Shown here in pieces: positions 35,189 through 44,623 of a stretch of 64,000 nt of DNA (its first letter is position 1; each line of letters starts with the position of its first letter). The stretch comes from Picochlorum sp. 'celeri' (taxonomy: Eukaryota; Chlorophyta; Trebouxiophyceae). The stretch spans positions 1 to 64,000 of the forward strand of contig JAACMV010000018.1 of assembly GCA_010909725.1 (NCBI GenBank). The letters run 5' to 3'. The notes under the pieces were generated by a model. The model saw only the letters and a list, made by a program, of their open reading frames with translations, was not told the origin of the DNA and did not search any database. Both the position numbers and the translations under genes were made by a program.

Positions 35189-36485
35189 CTACTTTGCTGG
35201 GTTCAATAATCCGTAATCCGTATCTACCCACGTTTCGATGTCTCTCAGGAAGCAACCGTAGGCAACTGCTTCGAGCACTGCGCGGCGTTGGGTTGCCACG
35301 GTCATGGTTACGCTCTCAACCTTGTCCGAGGCAACCGCCTCTTGGACCCGCTGCATGAGCTCCTCCATGCTCGCTGCGTCCAGTCCCACTGCTTCTTGCA
35401 TCTCCGCCTGCAATTTCTTGGCGTCGCCGAACAAGGCCTCTGTTTGGCGTTCTACCAAAGCTGCACCCTCCCTTGTCACGAGTCGTGCAGTAGCCATCAT
35501 GGCCTCCTCATCGAAACTCTCCACATATCGTCGCAGAGCCCCTTTTTCGCTCGACTTTGATTCTTCAGTACTCTGGTCATTGGAGCTTCCTTCCACGTCC
35601 TCATCCTCCACACTGGCAAACAGCCTCTCCAGCCTTGCAACGGCATCCTCTTTGCTCTCAGGCAGCACACCAACCTGCTTCGAGAGCTGATATCTCGAGT
35701 CCACACGCCGTAAAAAGTATCCAAACATGATGGAAGCAGCATACACCTGAGCGGACTGCAACTTACTCATTTTGATGACGGTGTCACCATAGGCCATACT
35801 TGCTGGCCCAAGTGCTCCAAGCATGTGCTCTTTCACCATCTCAATGGCCTCTTTTGTGTGAACACCCTCCGTTAATGCCCGTAATGTGTCCATATCCTCA
35901 TGTATTGGTCCTAAGTTGGCCATCATATTGACCCCTATCTGTCTAAATTTATCAAGAATGCAAATGTACATCAAGTCCTCAATTGCCATGGCTGCTTCTG
36001 CTTCCTTCACCTCCTGAATTCGCCGAGAAAGAACCAAGTCTACAGAGTCAGAGGAAGGCTCTGCTCCTTGCGCCGACTCAGACTCTTCCTTCAACTGCTC
36101 AAAGGCGTTCTCGACAGTCGTCTGGAAAAGGTGTGGTTGCATTTCCAGGTAATACGCGGCCATTTCGCCCAGAGGCGAGTTTGGTTTCGAAGGGACCTAC
36201 AGAATTCGTATATAGTCACTACATTTGATCGATCCATTTGGGGAATTTGGGCGAATTCCAAGGCTGTGGAAGTCTCGAGAATCCTCTCTCACGTACCAGC
36301 GCAGAAGCATCCTTTCTTTCATCCTGTGGAGAAGCTCCTTCATCCCCAGAGCTCTGTGCATGTACTGCGGTGTGCCCCGCATGCTGATGTTTCATGCGAG
36401 GATGGAGCAGTACCCTTCCATGTGGAACTCGTACGCCAATTCCACCGTGGCTACCACACACTGCTTTGACTGAAAATGCCTGCAT
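35189..36485 (-). CDS. DUF760 plastid protein (UV-B-induced At3g17800-like)
   Basis: Exons 36485-36297 and 36196-35189 (100-nt intron) give 398 residues. The first exon is a basic, His/Ser-rich transit-peptide-like segment (MQAFSVKAVCGSHGGIGVRV). The second carries the DUF760 core, seen as SPLGEMAAYYLEMQPHLF, the helix MAIEDLMYICILDKFRQIG, the KMSKLQSAQVYAASIMFGYFLRRVD signature (split here as KMSKLQSAQVYAASIM and GYFLRRVDSRYQL), an acidic Ser-rich linker, and a second helical half ending WVDTDYGLLNPAK. Plant members are chloroplast proteins of unknown biochemical function induced by UV-B. It is divergent from PWP1. Confidence 0.8.
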
Positions 36486-36763
36486 TCCGCGATTTATTCT
36501 GCAACAAATAAGCAATAGTTATTGGTAATGTAGAATGTATCCACAATGCGGGTATTATCTCCGGCAATTGTCTGACTTGGGTGATGCACGTTGCATCAGG
36601 AAGAAAATGGGTCACATGGCATGTGGGTCAGATCCGATGCCATCAATCGACATGCATGGGACATTGTATCAGTGGATACAATATTAAATACATTTAGAAG
36701 TAGTAGAAGCGCATCTCATCAGGAAAAGTCGAGGTTTTCATTCTTAAAGGTTGCAGAGCAGGC

Positions 36764-38449
36764 ATGATATCTGCTCTGAGTTGGATTCCGCGGGGGGCTG
36801 CGAAACTTAAGCCAGAGCTGGCTGAAATAGACGAAGATGACACACATGGGATAGATAGTCTTAGCGAGGAGGGCGATCAGGTAGGTGCTGTCTCCATGCA
36901 TGAGGAAGAGTTGGTCGCGTGCATGGAACTCTTCGGTTTCTGTTTCTAACAATGTGTCCTTGTACTTGCAGGAAGATGTTGAGGAAATGAGTACAAGTGA
37001 TGACGACGAAGCCCAGGGTGAGGTGGAGCAAGCGAAGCGTTTCGCTGCTTTGCTGAAAGAGCAGCAACAGTCTGGCGGAGACCATGCCAAGGGGGGGGAT
37101 CATGGTGGGATTTCGGACTCCCTCGCGGAACTCAATATGGATGCATACGATGATGAGGATGAAGACGACGATATGAAAAGGATTCTGGGTGGTGGTCACC
37201 CTGGAATGGCATATTATAAGAATCCAGAGGACGATCCCTATGTGGAAGCAGGGGATTCCGAATCAGAGGACATGGAATTCAGGGATACCGATTTGCTGAT
37301 TGCTGCTGCTAGAAACGACGAAGATATAAGTTATCTGGAGGTTTGGGTGTACGAAGAAGCGGACGGGAAGAGCCCTGAAGGGAATATCTATGTGCACCAT
37401 TCGCTGCTGCTGCCAGCATTTCCTCTCTGCCTGGCATGGGGATCCTGTGACCCAGCTTCAGGGAATGTCCATGGTAATTTTATTGCAGTTGGGTCATTTG
37501 AACCAGGTATCGAAGTATGGAATCTCGATATCATTGATGCTGTTGAACCTGTGACGACATTGGGTGGAGCAAATTATGAGGAAGCCCGGCGATTGGCAGA
37601 GGCTCGTTTGAAAGGGAAAAAGAAGAAGAAGAAAATTCCAGAGGTTCCTGTAAAATCAGGAAGTCATGCTGACGCAGTGCTTGGTTTGGCATGGAATCAG
37701 GAGTTTTGCAATGTGCTGGCTTCTGGATCTGGTAGGTCCTCTGCTTGATCCTCTGGATGTTGTGCTCAGTTGATCGACTGACGCGTTCATTATCTGATTG
37801 CAGCTGACAAGAGTATAAAAATATGGGATGTTGTGACTCAGCAAGCTACACAAACTTTGTCAATACACCGAGACAAGGTCCAGGCAGTGAAATGGAGGCC
37901 CACAGATGCTTCTGTCTTGCTCTCGGGAGGATTTGATAGGAACATTTTCTTGGTTCGTTTGCTATTCAGCGTATAGGTGCATGATGCGATCACTATCAAT
38001 TATTGTGAATGTTTTTATTTCGTGTGCAGACGGATTTGAGGCAGCCAGAACAGAAACCTGTGGCATTTACCGTTGGTGCTGATGTGGAAGCCTTGGCATG
38101 GGATCCTCACAATCCTCACTCATTTGCAGTATCTGCTGAGGATGGCTCAGTCACTATATTTGACGAAAGAAAGGGAAACGAACCGATCGAAACCTTGATG
38201 GCGCACTCCAAAGCCACGACATCTGTGAGCTATAGTCCCTGCCACAAAGGAGTTCTGGTGACAGGGTCCACAGACGCAACTGTCAAGTTATGGAAAGGTG
38301 ACGATGGGGCACACGAAGAAGTGTCTTGTCAAAAGATGGGAGTTGGAGCTGTGTTTTCTGCAGAATACTGCAGGGACTCGCCAATGCTGGTTGCTGCTGG
38401 AGGCGCCAATGGAACAGTCACTGTGTGGGATACAAGCGTTGTTGGCTGA
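36764..38449 (+). CDS. PWP1: Periodic tryptophan protein 1 (WD40, ribosome biogenesis)
   Basis: PWP1 is a nucleolar/chromatin WD40 protein needed for Pol I activity and rRNA processing. Four exons, 36764-36880, 36972-37731, 37804-37952 and 38030-38449, give 481 residues with intact frame throughout. It starts MISALSWIPRGAAKLKPEL, as in the family, followed by the conserved acidic Asp/Glu segment, the DPYV sequence, LSGGFDRN-type blades (SADKSIKIWDV, LLSGGFDRNIFL, TIFDERKGNEPIETL, VTGSTDATVKLWK, VAAGGANGTVTVWD) and a KGKKKKKK basic run in the middle. The intact frame over four exons shows that not all genes here suffer breaks. Confidence 0.93.
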
Positions 38450-38509
38450 TTACAGCGAGTATGATATGACGCAAAGCAGTGAAATAAAACAATGTGAAAA
38501 TGGTGAGAA

Positions 38510-39153
38510 TTACCTTTCCGATCTGAAAATCTGTTCCCAGGATTTGACGAATGATTTAGCCATGTATGTTGCATTGGCCTGCATCTTGTCTATCATTCGC
38601 CTTGACATTCTTTCAAACCTCTCTTGAAATCCACTCCAGTCCGTATCCCCTAATGGATTACTCAAGGGAATCGATTCTCGTTTATCCATCCTATGTCTCC
38701 GGAGACTTTCATCCCTCCCGCTCGGTGACTCTCTAGCAGCAACATCTGGTGCCCCATGTGACAACAGCTCTCTATTGCTCGACACAGCAGCAGCAGAAAT
38801 AACCTCCAAACCCTCGCAATACGGTACTTCCACAGGCTCATCGTGCCTCGTTCTATTCTTAGATTCATCTCTGAGGTGCTGCTGGTCATACGACGAGTAA
38901 CCAACGCACACATAACGAAAATCCCCACCTCCCGGCATTTGCTCTGAAGACGTAGGAGGACGCAGCGAACCACCCTGTGACAGCTTCTTGGAGAGCCCAG
39001 CGCATATCTGCATCCATTCAACACATTTATAAGGGCTATGAGACCAGTATGTGCGGTGTTCAATTCAAACGCACCGGTGGTTTCTCGTTGTCGAATCGCC
39101 TTTGGCTGAAATACAGGACACCCAGGCATGCCTTTGCCTTTCCACTGCAGCAT
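38510..39153 (-). CDS. Unrecognised protein
   Basis: The main frame 39013-38510 encodes about 165 residues with GGGDFRYVCVGYSSYDQQHL, PVEVPYCEGLEVI and a helical C-terminus FERMSRRMIDKMQANATYMAKSFVKSW. A first exon MLQWKGKGMPGCPVFQP starting at 39153 is suggested by a donor (G|GTGCGT) and acceptor (GATGCAG) around 39075-39012, but the two exons join in the wrong phase by one base. This could be another frame break or a wrong junction. No domain recognised. Confidence 0.45.
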
Positions 39154-39562
39154 ATTGACTAAAGTTCGTTAATATTGAGTGAAAATCACAAGACACATCC
39201 TATACGGACCTTGGTCGCTCGCGTCTTCCCGGAAAAGGGTGGCTGTGGTCTCTATTGTCACCCATCTCAAGAGTTATCACTCATTCTGCATACGTAACAA
39301 TGTTTCATGGAAGAATGAATTAGAAATATATCCTGTATGTATGTACGACATGTTACAAAGTAGTACTAACAAACAAATAGGATATGTATGTATGTGAAAT
39401 GTACAACAACTTGGGGCCTTCCTCTCTCTTCATGTAGAGGCTGGATATCTCCCATCTATTCGGTAAATATATGTACTAATCACAGAGCTGATCGAATGGG
39501 TCTATCTGTCGACTCTATGTAAATCTACATGCATGATGCATCTATTTCTGATCAGATGAGTA
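39154..39562. other. Intergenic, nothing recognised
   Basis: An AT-rich stretch with short TATG/TACA-type words and a downstream flank of the repeat protein gene. No frame, RNA or repeat unit is supported. Confidence 0.4.
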
Positions 39563-40588
39563 TCATCGCATGTGTGCTGAAGGATCCTTTGTCAGGATTG
39601 CCATCCTGGCCTTGAGAATCAAGAGATTGAATATTCGGCTCTTCCTCAGCTTTGGAAGGTACTTGAAGCAAAGAACAGTGACAGCGATCAAAAGGGAGAC
39701 TTGAGAGAGACTGGGCATGGCACCTGCATGGGCATCAGCTGTGATTGACCTTCGATAATCAAAGTCAAAGTCTTCATCGTCCAGATCAAATATCAGGGGG
39801 TCATACTCAATCCCATCTTCTGCAAACGAGATGCAACGCTCCACCTGGTTCGATGTCCAAGCGGGAAACGTGGAGCATCTTGCTTTCAGTTCTGGGATGA
39901 TTTTTGTATTGAGTATGTGCTCAAAGTTCATTTCCTCCTCCTTTTGTGCTTGTTCCTCTTCTTCTTGCTTCTTCTTCTTGGCAGCCTCTGCTGCTGCTGC
40001 TGCTTCCTCCTCTTGTTTCTTCTTCTTGGCAGCCTCTGCTGCTGCTGCTGCTGCTTCCTCTTCCTGCTTCTTCTTCTTGGCAGCCTCTGCTGCTGCTGCT
40101 GCTTCCTCCTCTTGTTTCTTCTTCTTGGCAGCCTCTGCTGCTGCTGCTGCTGCTTCCTCTTCCTGCTTCTTCTTCTTGGCAGCCTCTGCTGCTGCTGCCG
40201 CTTCCTCCTCTTGCTTCTTCTTTTTGGCAGCCTCTGCTGCTGCTGCTGCCGCTTCCTCTTCTTGCTTCTTCTTCTCGGCAGCCTCTGCTGCTGCTGCTTC
40301 CTCTTCTTGTTTCTTTTTCTTGGCAGCCTCTGCTGCCGCTTCCTCTTCTTGCTTCTTCTTCTCGGCAGCCTCTTCCCCTTCCTCTTGATTCTTCAACCTC
40401 CTTCCTCCATATCGCTCTGAAGCAATCTTCTCTCCCAATCTATCCCCTTGTTCTTCCAACACAGTTTTGATCGAATCTCCATTTGCTGGAAACTGTACAG
40501 AAGCTGCGTCAGACCCTTCGACCTGAGCTAGTATCAGAAGCAGACCACAAACGAGAAGAAAAACCCAGGGAATAATCCGTCCTCCCAT
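39563..40588 (-). CDS. Secretory-pathway membrane protein with KKKQEEEA repeats
   Basis: About 341 residues. The N-terminus MGGRIIPWVFLLVCGLLLIL is a signal peptide, so I start at this ATG and not at the longer frame. Residues ~70-225 hold nine KKKQEEE units separated by alanine runs and EAAK, predicted to form one long charged helix (single alpha-helix or coiled coil). A folded-looking region FEHILNTKIIPELKARC...DLDDEDFDFDYRRS follows, then one transmembrane helix (SQVSLLIAVTVLCF) and a basic tail. Topology is therefore type I, with the charged rod in the lumen or outside. No family recognised; a cell-surface or ER-lumen spacer is inferred. Confidence 0.7.
   Translation of the reverse strand: MGGRIIPWVFLLVCGLLLILAQVEGSDAASVQFPANGDSIKTVLEEQGDRLGEKIASERYGGRRLKNQEEGEEAAEKKKQEEEAAAEAAKKKKQEEEAAAAEAAEKKKQEEEAAAAAAEAAKKKKQEEEAAAAAEAAKKKKQEEEAAAAAAEAAKKKKQEEEAAAAAEAAKKKKQEEEAAAAAAEAAKKKKQEEEAAAAAEAAKKKKQEEEEQAQKEEEMNFEHILNTKIIPELKARCSTFPAWTSNQVERCISFAEDGIEYDPLIFDLDDEDFDFDYRRSITADAHAGAMPSLSQVSLLIAVTVLCFKYLPKLRKSRIFNLLILKARMAILTKDPSAHMR
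39984..40280. repeat. Higher-order minisatellite, 48+51 bp dimers
   Basis: The word gcctctg recurs at 39984, 40032, 40083, 40131, 40182, 40230 and 40281, that is with strictly alternating spacings of 48 and 51 bp. Three 99-bp dimers result, coding units with five and six alanines in turn. This is the DNA basis of the KKKQEEEA rod. Confidence 0.9.
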
Positions 40589-41244
40589 GATGCAACATGC
40601 AATTGGTGTATATAGGTAAGGGCCGTCCGCTCCCTCGATACGTTTCCAAGAGAGAAATCCAACAATCAAATGGTCACACGTGTCCTCTTCCTGATAGACT
40701 ACACTAGGCGGCTACTCACCCTCAACCCTGTGATACTATCTGAATATTCTGAACAAATTTGACAAATACCCGAATGAATATGGTAAAGAAGATATTGAAC
40801 ACATTTTCAGGACAGGATGACGGAATCTTAGTGAAGAAGAAGGCGTACAAGGGTATTCGTCAGGTCCAAGAACCAGCATGTGCTTTTGCTAAACTCATGG
40901 AGTTGCATGTGTCTGCCGCATGCACGGGACATGCGTTTGAAACCTCGTTTCGCTTCTGCTTCGCCTGTAGAACAACCGCATCTCACAGCTGTGCATGGTG
41001 TATGAATTCTCGTGCGCGAACTCGAATCTTGGCATGTGTCAATTCAAGTTTGGCAGCTGCTCATTGGGAATCTGCAGATTCCGCTCGTTCCAGATTCAGT
41101 GGACTCTTCTGATCGGAAGAGAACAAAGAATTCATGTTTCAGTATGTAGCAAAATATTGATGATACAGTTTCTTTTTGAGAGTAATAATAGGAAATTCTT
41201 GTGAGACAGGACATTGAATTCTCTCTTTGAGGCAAGAAGCAGCA
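40589..41244. other. Intergenic, upstream of acetate kinase
   Basis: It includes the promoter side of two divergent genes. A plus-strand frame at 40759-41112 (KKILNTFSGQDDGILVKKKA) has no recognised similarity. I considered it as a spliced presequence for acetate kinase but could not find a convincing junction. Confidence 0.35.
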
Positions 41245-42712
41245 ATGGCCAGCAGTGCTGGGCAAAATACGTCAAAGATTCTCACCCTAAACGCTGGAAG
41301 CTCTTCTTTGAAATTTAAGATATATGAATTCGTTTCCCAATCATTGAATCCATTGGCATGGGGTGTTTGTGAGCGTGTTGGTGAACCCAAAGAGTCTACG
41401 TTCAAGGTTGGTTCTCTTCTTGTTTTTTTTTTTGCACGTGGTCGTGGCCACATTAAAGAATGGTTCTGTGTAGGCGTTTTGCAGGGATGGGAGTGAGGAT
41501 GGAGGTCAGCGACCTTTCGGAGATCACGCTGCTGCCCTTGATGCCGTATCAGACTATCTGCAAGGCAAATTTAGCAAGAGTATCGCATGGGAAGTGGCTG
41601 GCGTTGGTCATCGGGTGGTTCATGGGAAAACCATCAGTGATCCACTAATGGTAACGTACGATCTGGTATTTTTCCGTCGACACGGGATGGGAACTGTTTT
41701 TGTGTATGTCAACAGAGTGGATGCTATGCAGGGCAGATGTCAAAAAGCTGATACAGGACGCATCAGACCTGGCTCCGCTGCACAACCCAGCCAATATAAA
41801 AGGTATCGATGCTGCAGAAAAGACGTTTCCCAAAGCTGTGCAGGTAGCGGTGTTTGACACGGCATTCCACCAGACCATGCCACCAGAGGCCTACACATAT
41901 GCTCTTCCGAAGGAGATTTGTGATTCCTACCATCTCAGAAAGTATGGATTTCACGGAACGAGTTACAAGTATCTATGTGGAAGGGCAGCTGCTATGGTGG
42001 GAAAACCTGTGGAGAATTTCAACGGAATCATGTGCCACCTTGGCGCAGGTGCATCTGTCTGCGTTGTTCAAAACGGAAAATCTATCGACACGACAATGGG
42101 ATTGACGCCTCTTCAAGGACTTATGATGGCTACTCGTTGTGGTGCGTGTATTCAAATAAGGCTGTTGCATCTTTCCAGTGATGTTTCCTGATCCACTCTC
42201 AATGTATGTATGCAGGCGATGTGGACCCCTCCATTGTTGCCTTTCTAGATTCCAAAGGTATTGACGCTCAACAAGTAGAGGTGATGATGAACAAAAAGAG
42301 TGGATTTTTAGGTCTTACTGGGCAAACAGATATCAGGGAGGTGCACAAGAAGGCTGATGCTGGAGATGAAGATGCTTGTCTAGCCCTGAAACTATTTGCT
42401 CGCCGGGTAAGAAATTACATCGGCGCATATATGTTCCAATTGAATGGAGACCTTGATGCTATTGTCTTCACGGCGGGTATAGGCGAGCATGACTCGGCGA
42501 TGAGGACAATGATTTGTGACAGCATGGGTTGGGCAGGTATTGTCCTCGACACAGATTTGAATGCTAGTAAAGAAGCAATTTCGGGCGAGAACTCGGTTGC
42601 GATTCATCACTCAACTTCTAAAGTATCAATTTTAGTGATGCCCACTGATGAAGAGGGCTCTATTGCCGAGCAAACTTTGGCTGTGATGAAGCAGGAGCAC
42701 TGTGCCATGTGA
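41245..42712 (+). CDS. ACK: Acetate kinase (one frame break)
   Basis: Acetate kinase interconverts acetyl phosphate plus ADP with acetate plus ATP. Exons are 41245-41406, 41485-41655, 41732-42141 and 42216-42712. Motifs: [27 protein letters not shown] with the substrate-binding Arg, [56 protein letters not shown] and [13 protein letters not shown]. At the second exon start the run GGG (41484-41486) must contain one G fewer to read [23 protein letters not shown]; with that, 413 codons result. No transit peptide is evident, since the catalytic strand begins at residue 12. It lies upstream of the phosphotransacetylase gene with a MYB-CC gene between. Confidence 0.92.
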
Positions 42713-43046
42713 CCTGAATCCGGATCGATCGAGGCCTCGGTGCGACCGTCACGTCAATGCATGCATACGGTAACAATCCGATTTCCCAGGTCCTTAAAAA
42801 ATTTAATTCCGGCACATCTCTGCCGTATATTTTGATATATTTGTAATCTTGTCGCTACCTTTCAAGAAGAGAGCCGTGTAGTGGTAGTCCTGAGACGACT
42901 CCCTTCTACCGACGACCTTCTCGTGCAGGCAGTGCGGTTTCGGGCGTCGAAGCAGTGAAAAGTACTGTCGGTCATAGGATTGAATAGAACTGCTCTTATT
43001 GGTTGATTGGAGGCGTGTCGTTGGCGAGGGCTGATTTTATTACGCC
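42713..43046. other. Intergenic between acetate kinase and MYB-CC genes
   Basis: About 330 nt of unassigned sequence; the 3' end of acetate kinase and the MYB-CC promoter should be here. No candidate PHR1-binding site (GNATATNC) was confidently identified. Confidence 0.35.
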
Positions 43047-44347
43047 ATGAAAACCCCCGGGGAAGACAACCCCGACCACCAGAATGATGCCCAGCTGCTT
43101 GATTTAGAGTACTGGCCACAGTTGGATCTCGCCCCAGAACTGTTTAATTTGGAATGGATAGGCGGGGAGCAAGAGCACCACCATATCAACGGGCCACTTC
43201 CGGGCAGCCCGCATCAGGGCAAGCTCGGAATTTCACTGGATGGAAGCCGTTTGGTCAGCAGAGGGAGCCCGAAAGAACATAATGATGAAGTTAAACGGGA
43301 CGTGGAACCAATGCATGTGGTAAGTTTTCATTCTTGGAGATCTGCTTCCACGATAGTCCAGAGTGACACCTTTTTTTTTTTTTGCAGATGGATGATATCG
43401 CAATATTTCAGGACGTTGATCGTGGGATGGATTTACAATTGGACTGCGGTGAAGATCGGAGTTTTATGGAGAACATGGATTCTGGTCTTGAGGAGAGAAA
43501 GCAGAGAAGAAGGGTGCAAAGCAGTTCCAAAGCCAGGTTGAGGTGGACTCCAGAGTTGCATCAAAGATTTGTGGGTGCCGTGCACTCGTTGGGTGGACCA
43601 GAAAAAGCAACACCAAAAGGAATTCTGAATCTCATGAATGTTGAAGACTTGACGATATATCACATCAAAAGCCATCTCCAAAAATACAGGCTAAATATCA
43701 AGGTACCTGGAGAGGAAAAACACCGCAGGGAAGAGGAAAAAGAGTCTGTGCAGAAATCTAAAAGACGCATTTCAAGAAAGAAGAGCACTCAGCCAGGACT
43801 GGATCATCAGGGAAGTCTTGACAGAGAAGGTTCCCTGCCCCACAAGGCTAGCACCTCTGTGCAACAGACAACATCAATCGATTCTTCGACCCAGCGGGGA
43901 AGCGCAGAGGAGCATCGGATACAGTTAGAGCGAGCTTTACTCGTGCAGATGGAAATGCAAAAGAAACTTCACGAGCAACTAGAGGCACAGAGGAAGCTGC
44001 AGATGAATCTCGAACAGCATGGCAGGTATATATCTTCATTGCTCGAGAGCACTGGCCTGGCTGGCACAGTACATGGGTCCCAGATCGATGAAAATGGAAA
44101 TAAAAAAGCAGTTCCAGGTGATGATATCGGGAACCTTAAGACAAGTCTGAACAGCATGGGTATGAGTGCTGAAAAACTGAAAAATTTGTACATAAAAAAT
44201 ATTGGCAGCAACATATCTGCAGCACCATCGTCAGATCACTTCTCCCACAGTATCTTGATGAACGGGGAACTTGCTGGAGCTCCTGGAGCGCAGAAAGGAG
44301 GAGATTATTACATCCAGGAAGAGCCTGGAGGGAGGGATGGCAAATAG
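43047..44347 (+). CDS. MYB-CC (PHR1/PSR1-type) transcription factor
   Basis: PHR1 in plants and PSR1 in Chlamydomonas control phosphate-starvation responses, and PSR1 also affects lipid and starch metabolism. Exons 43047-43319 and 43388-44347 give 410 residues. The N-terminal ~150 residues are acidic. The GARP-type MYB domain follows: RLRWTPELHQRFVGAVHSLG, KATPKGILNLMNVEDLTIYHIKSHLQKYR (split as KATPKGILNLMN and LTIYHIKSHLQKYR). A basic linker comes next, then the coiled-coil with the LHEQLE signature (MQKKLHEQLEAQRKLQMNLE). SHLQKYR is the PHR1-class form. Target genes cannot be read from the sequence. Confidence 0.93.
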
Positions 44348-44623
44348 GCATTTCCCAATGTCAACTCAATTTTTCCATGGATTTTTGTGCTTTTGAGCAA
44401 TGTTTGGATCCGTTATGATATAATACTAGTATAGAAATATTTTCGCTTCGATCGATGCAATTCTACAACATCCCGACGATGGGGTATGACTGCCATGCAT
44501 GGTGGTTCCCAGATCATCCAGTTGTTGGAAGGTGAACACGTTTCATCTACGTGGTTGGATGCAACGACACATCCCAAACATGTATTTAATCTTTATTTTT
44601 TTGAACTGGAAGGGTCGAAACTC

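Noticed and set aside
39831..40470. Three plus-strand frames of Ser/Phe/Leu repeats
   Set aside because: They are the antisense readings of the KKKQEEEA repeat; the minus-strand frame has signal peptide and membrane helix.
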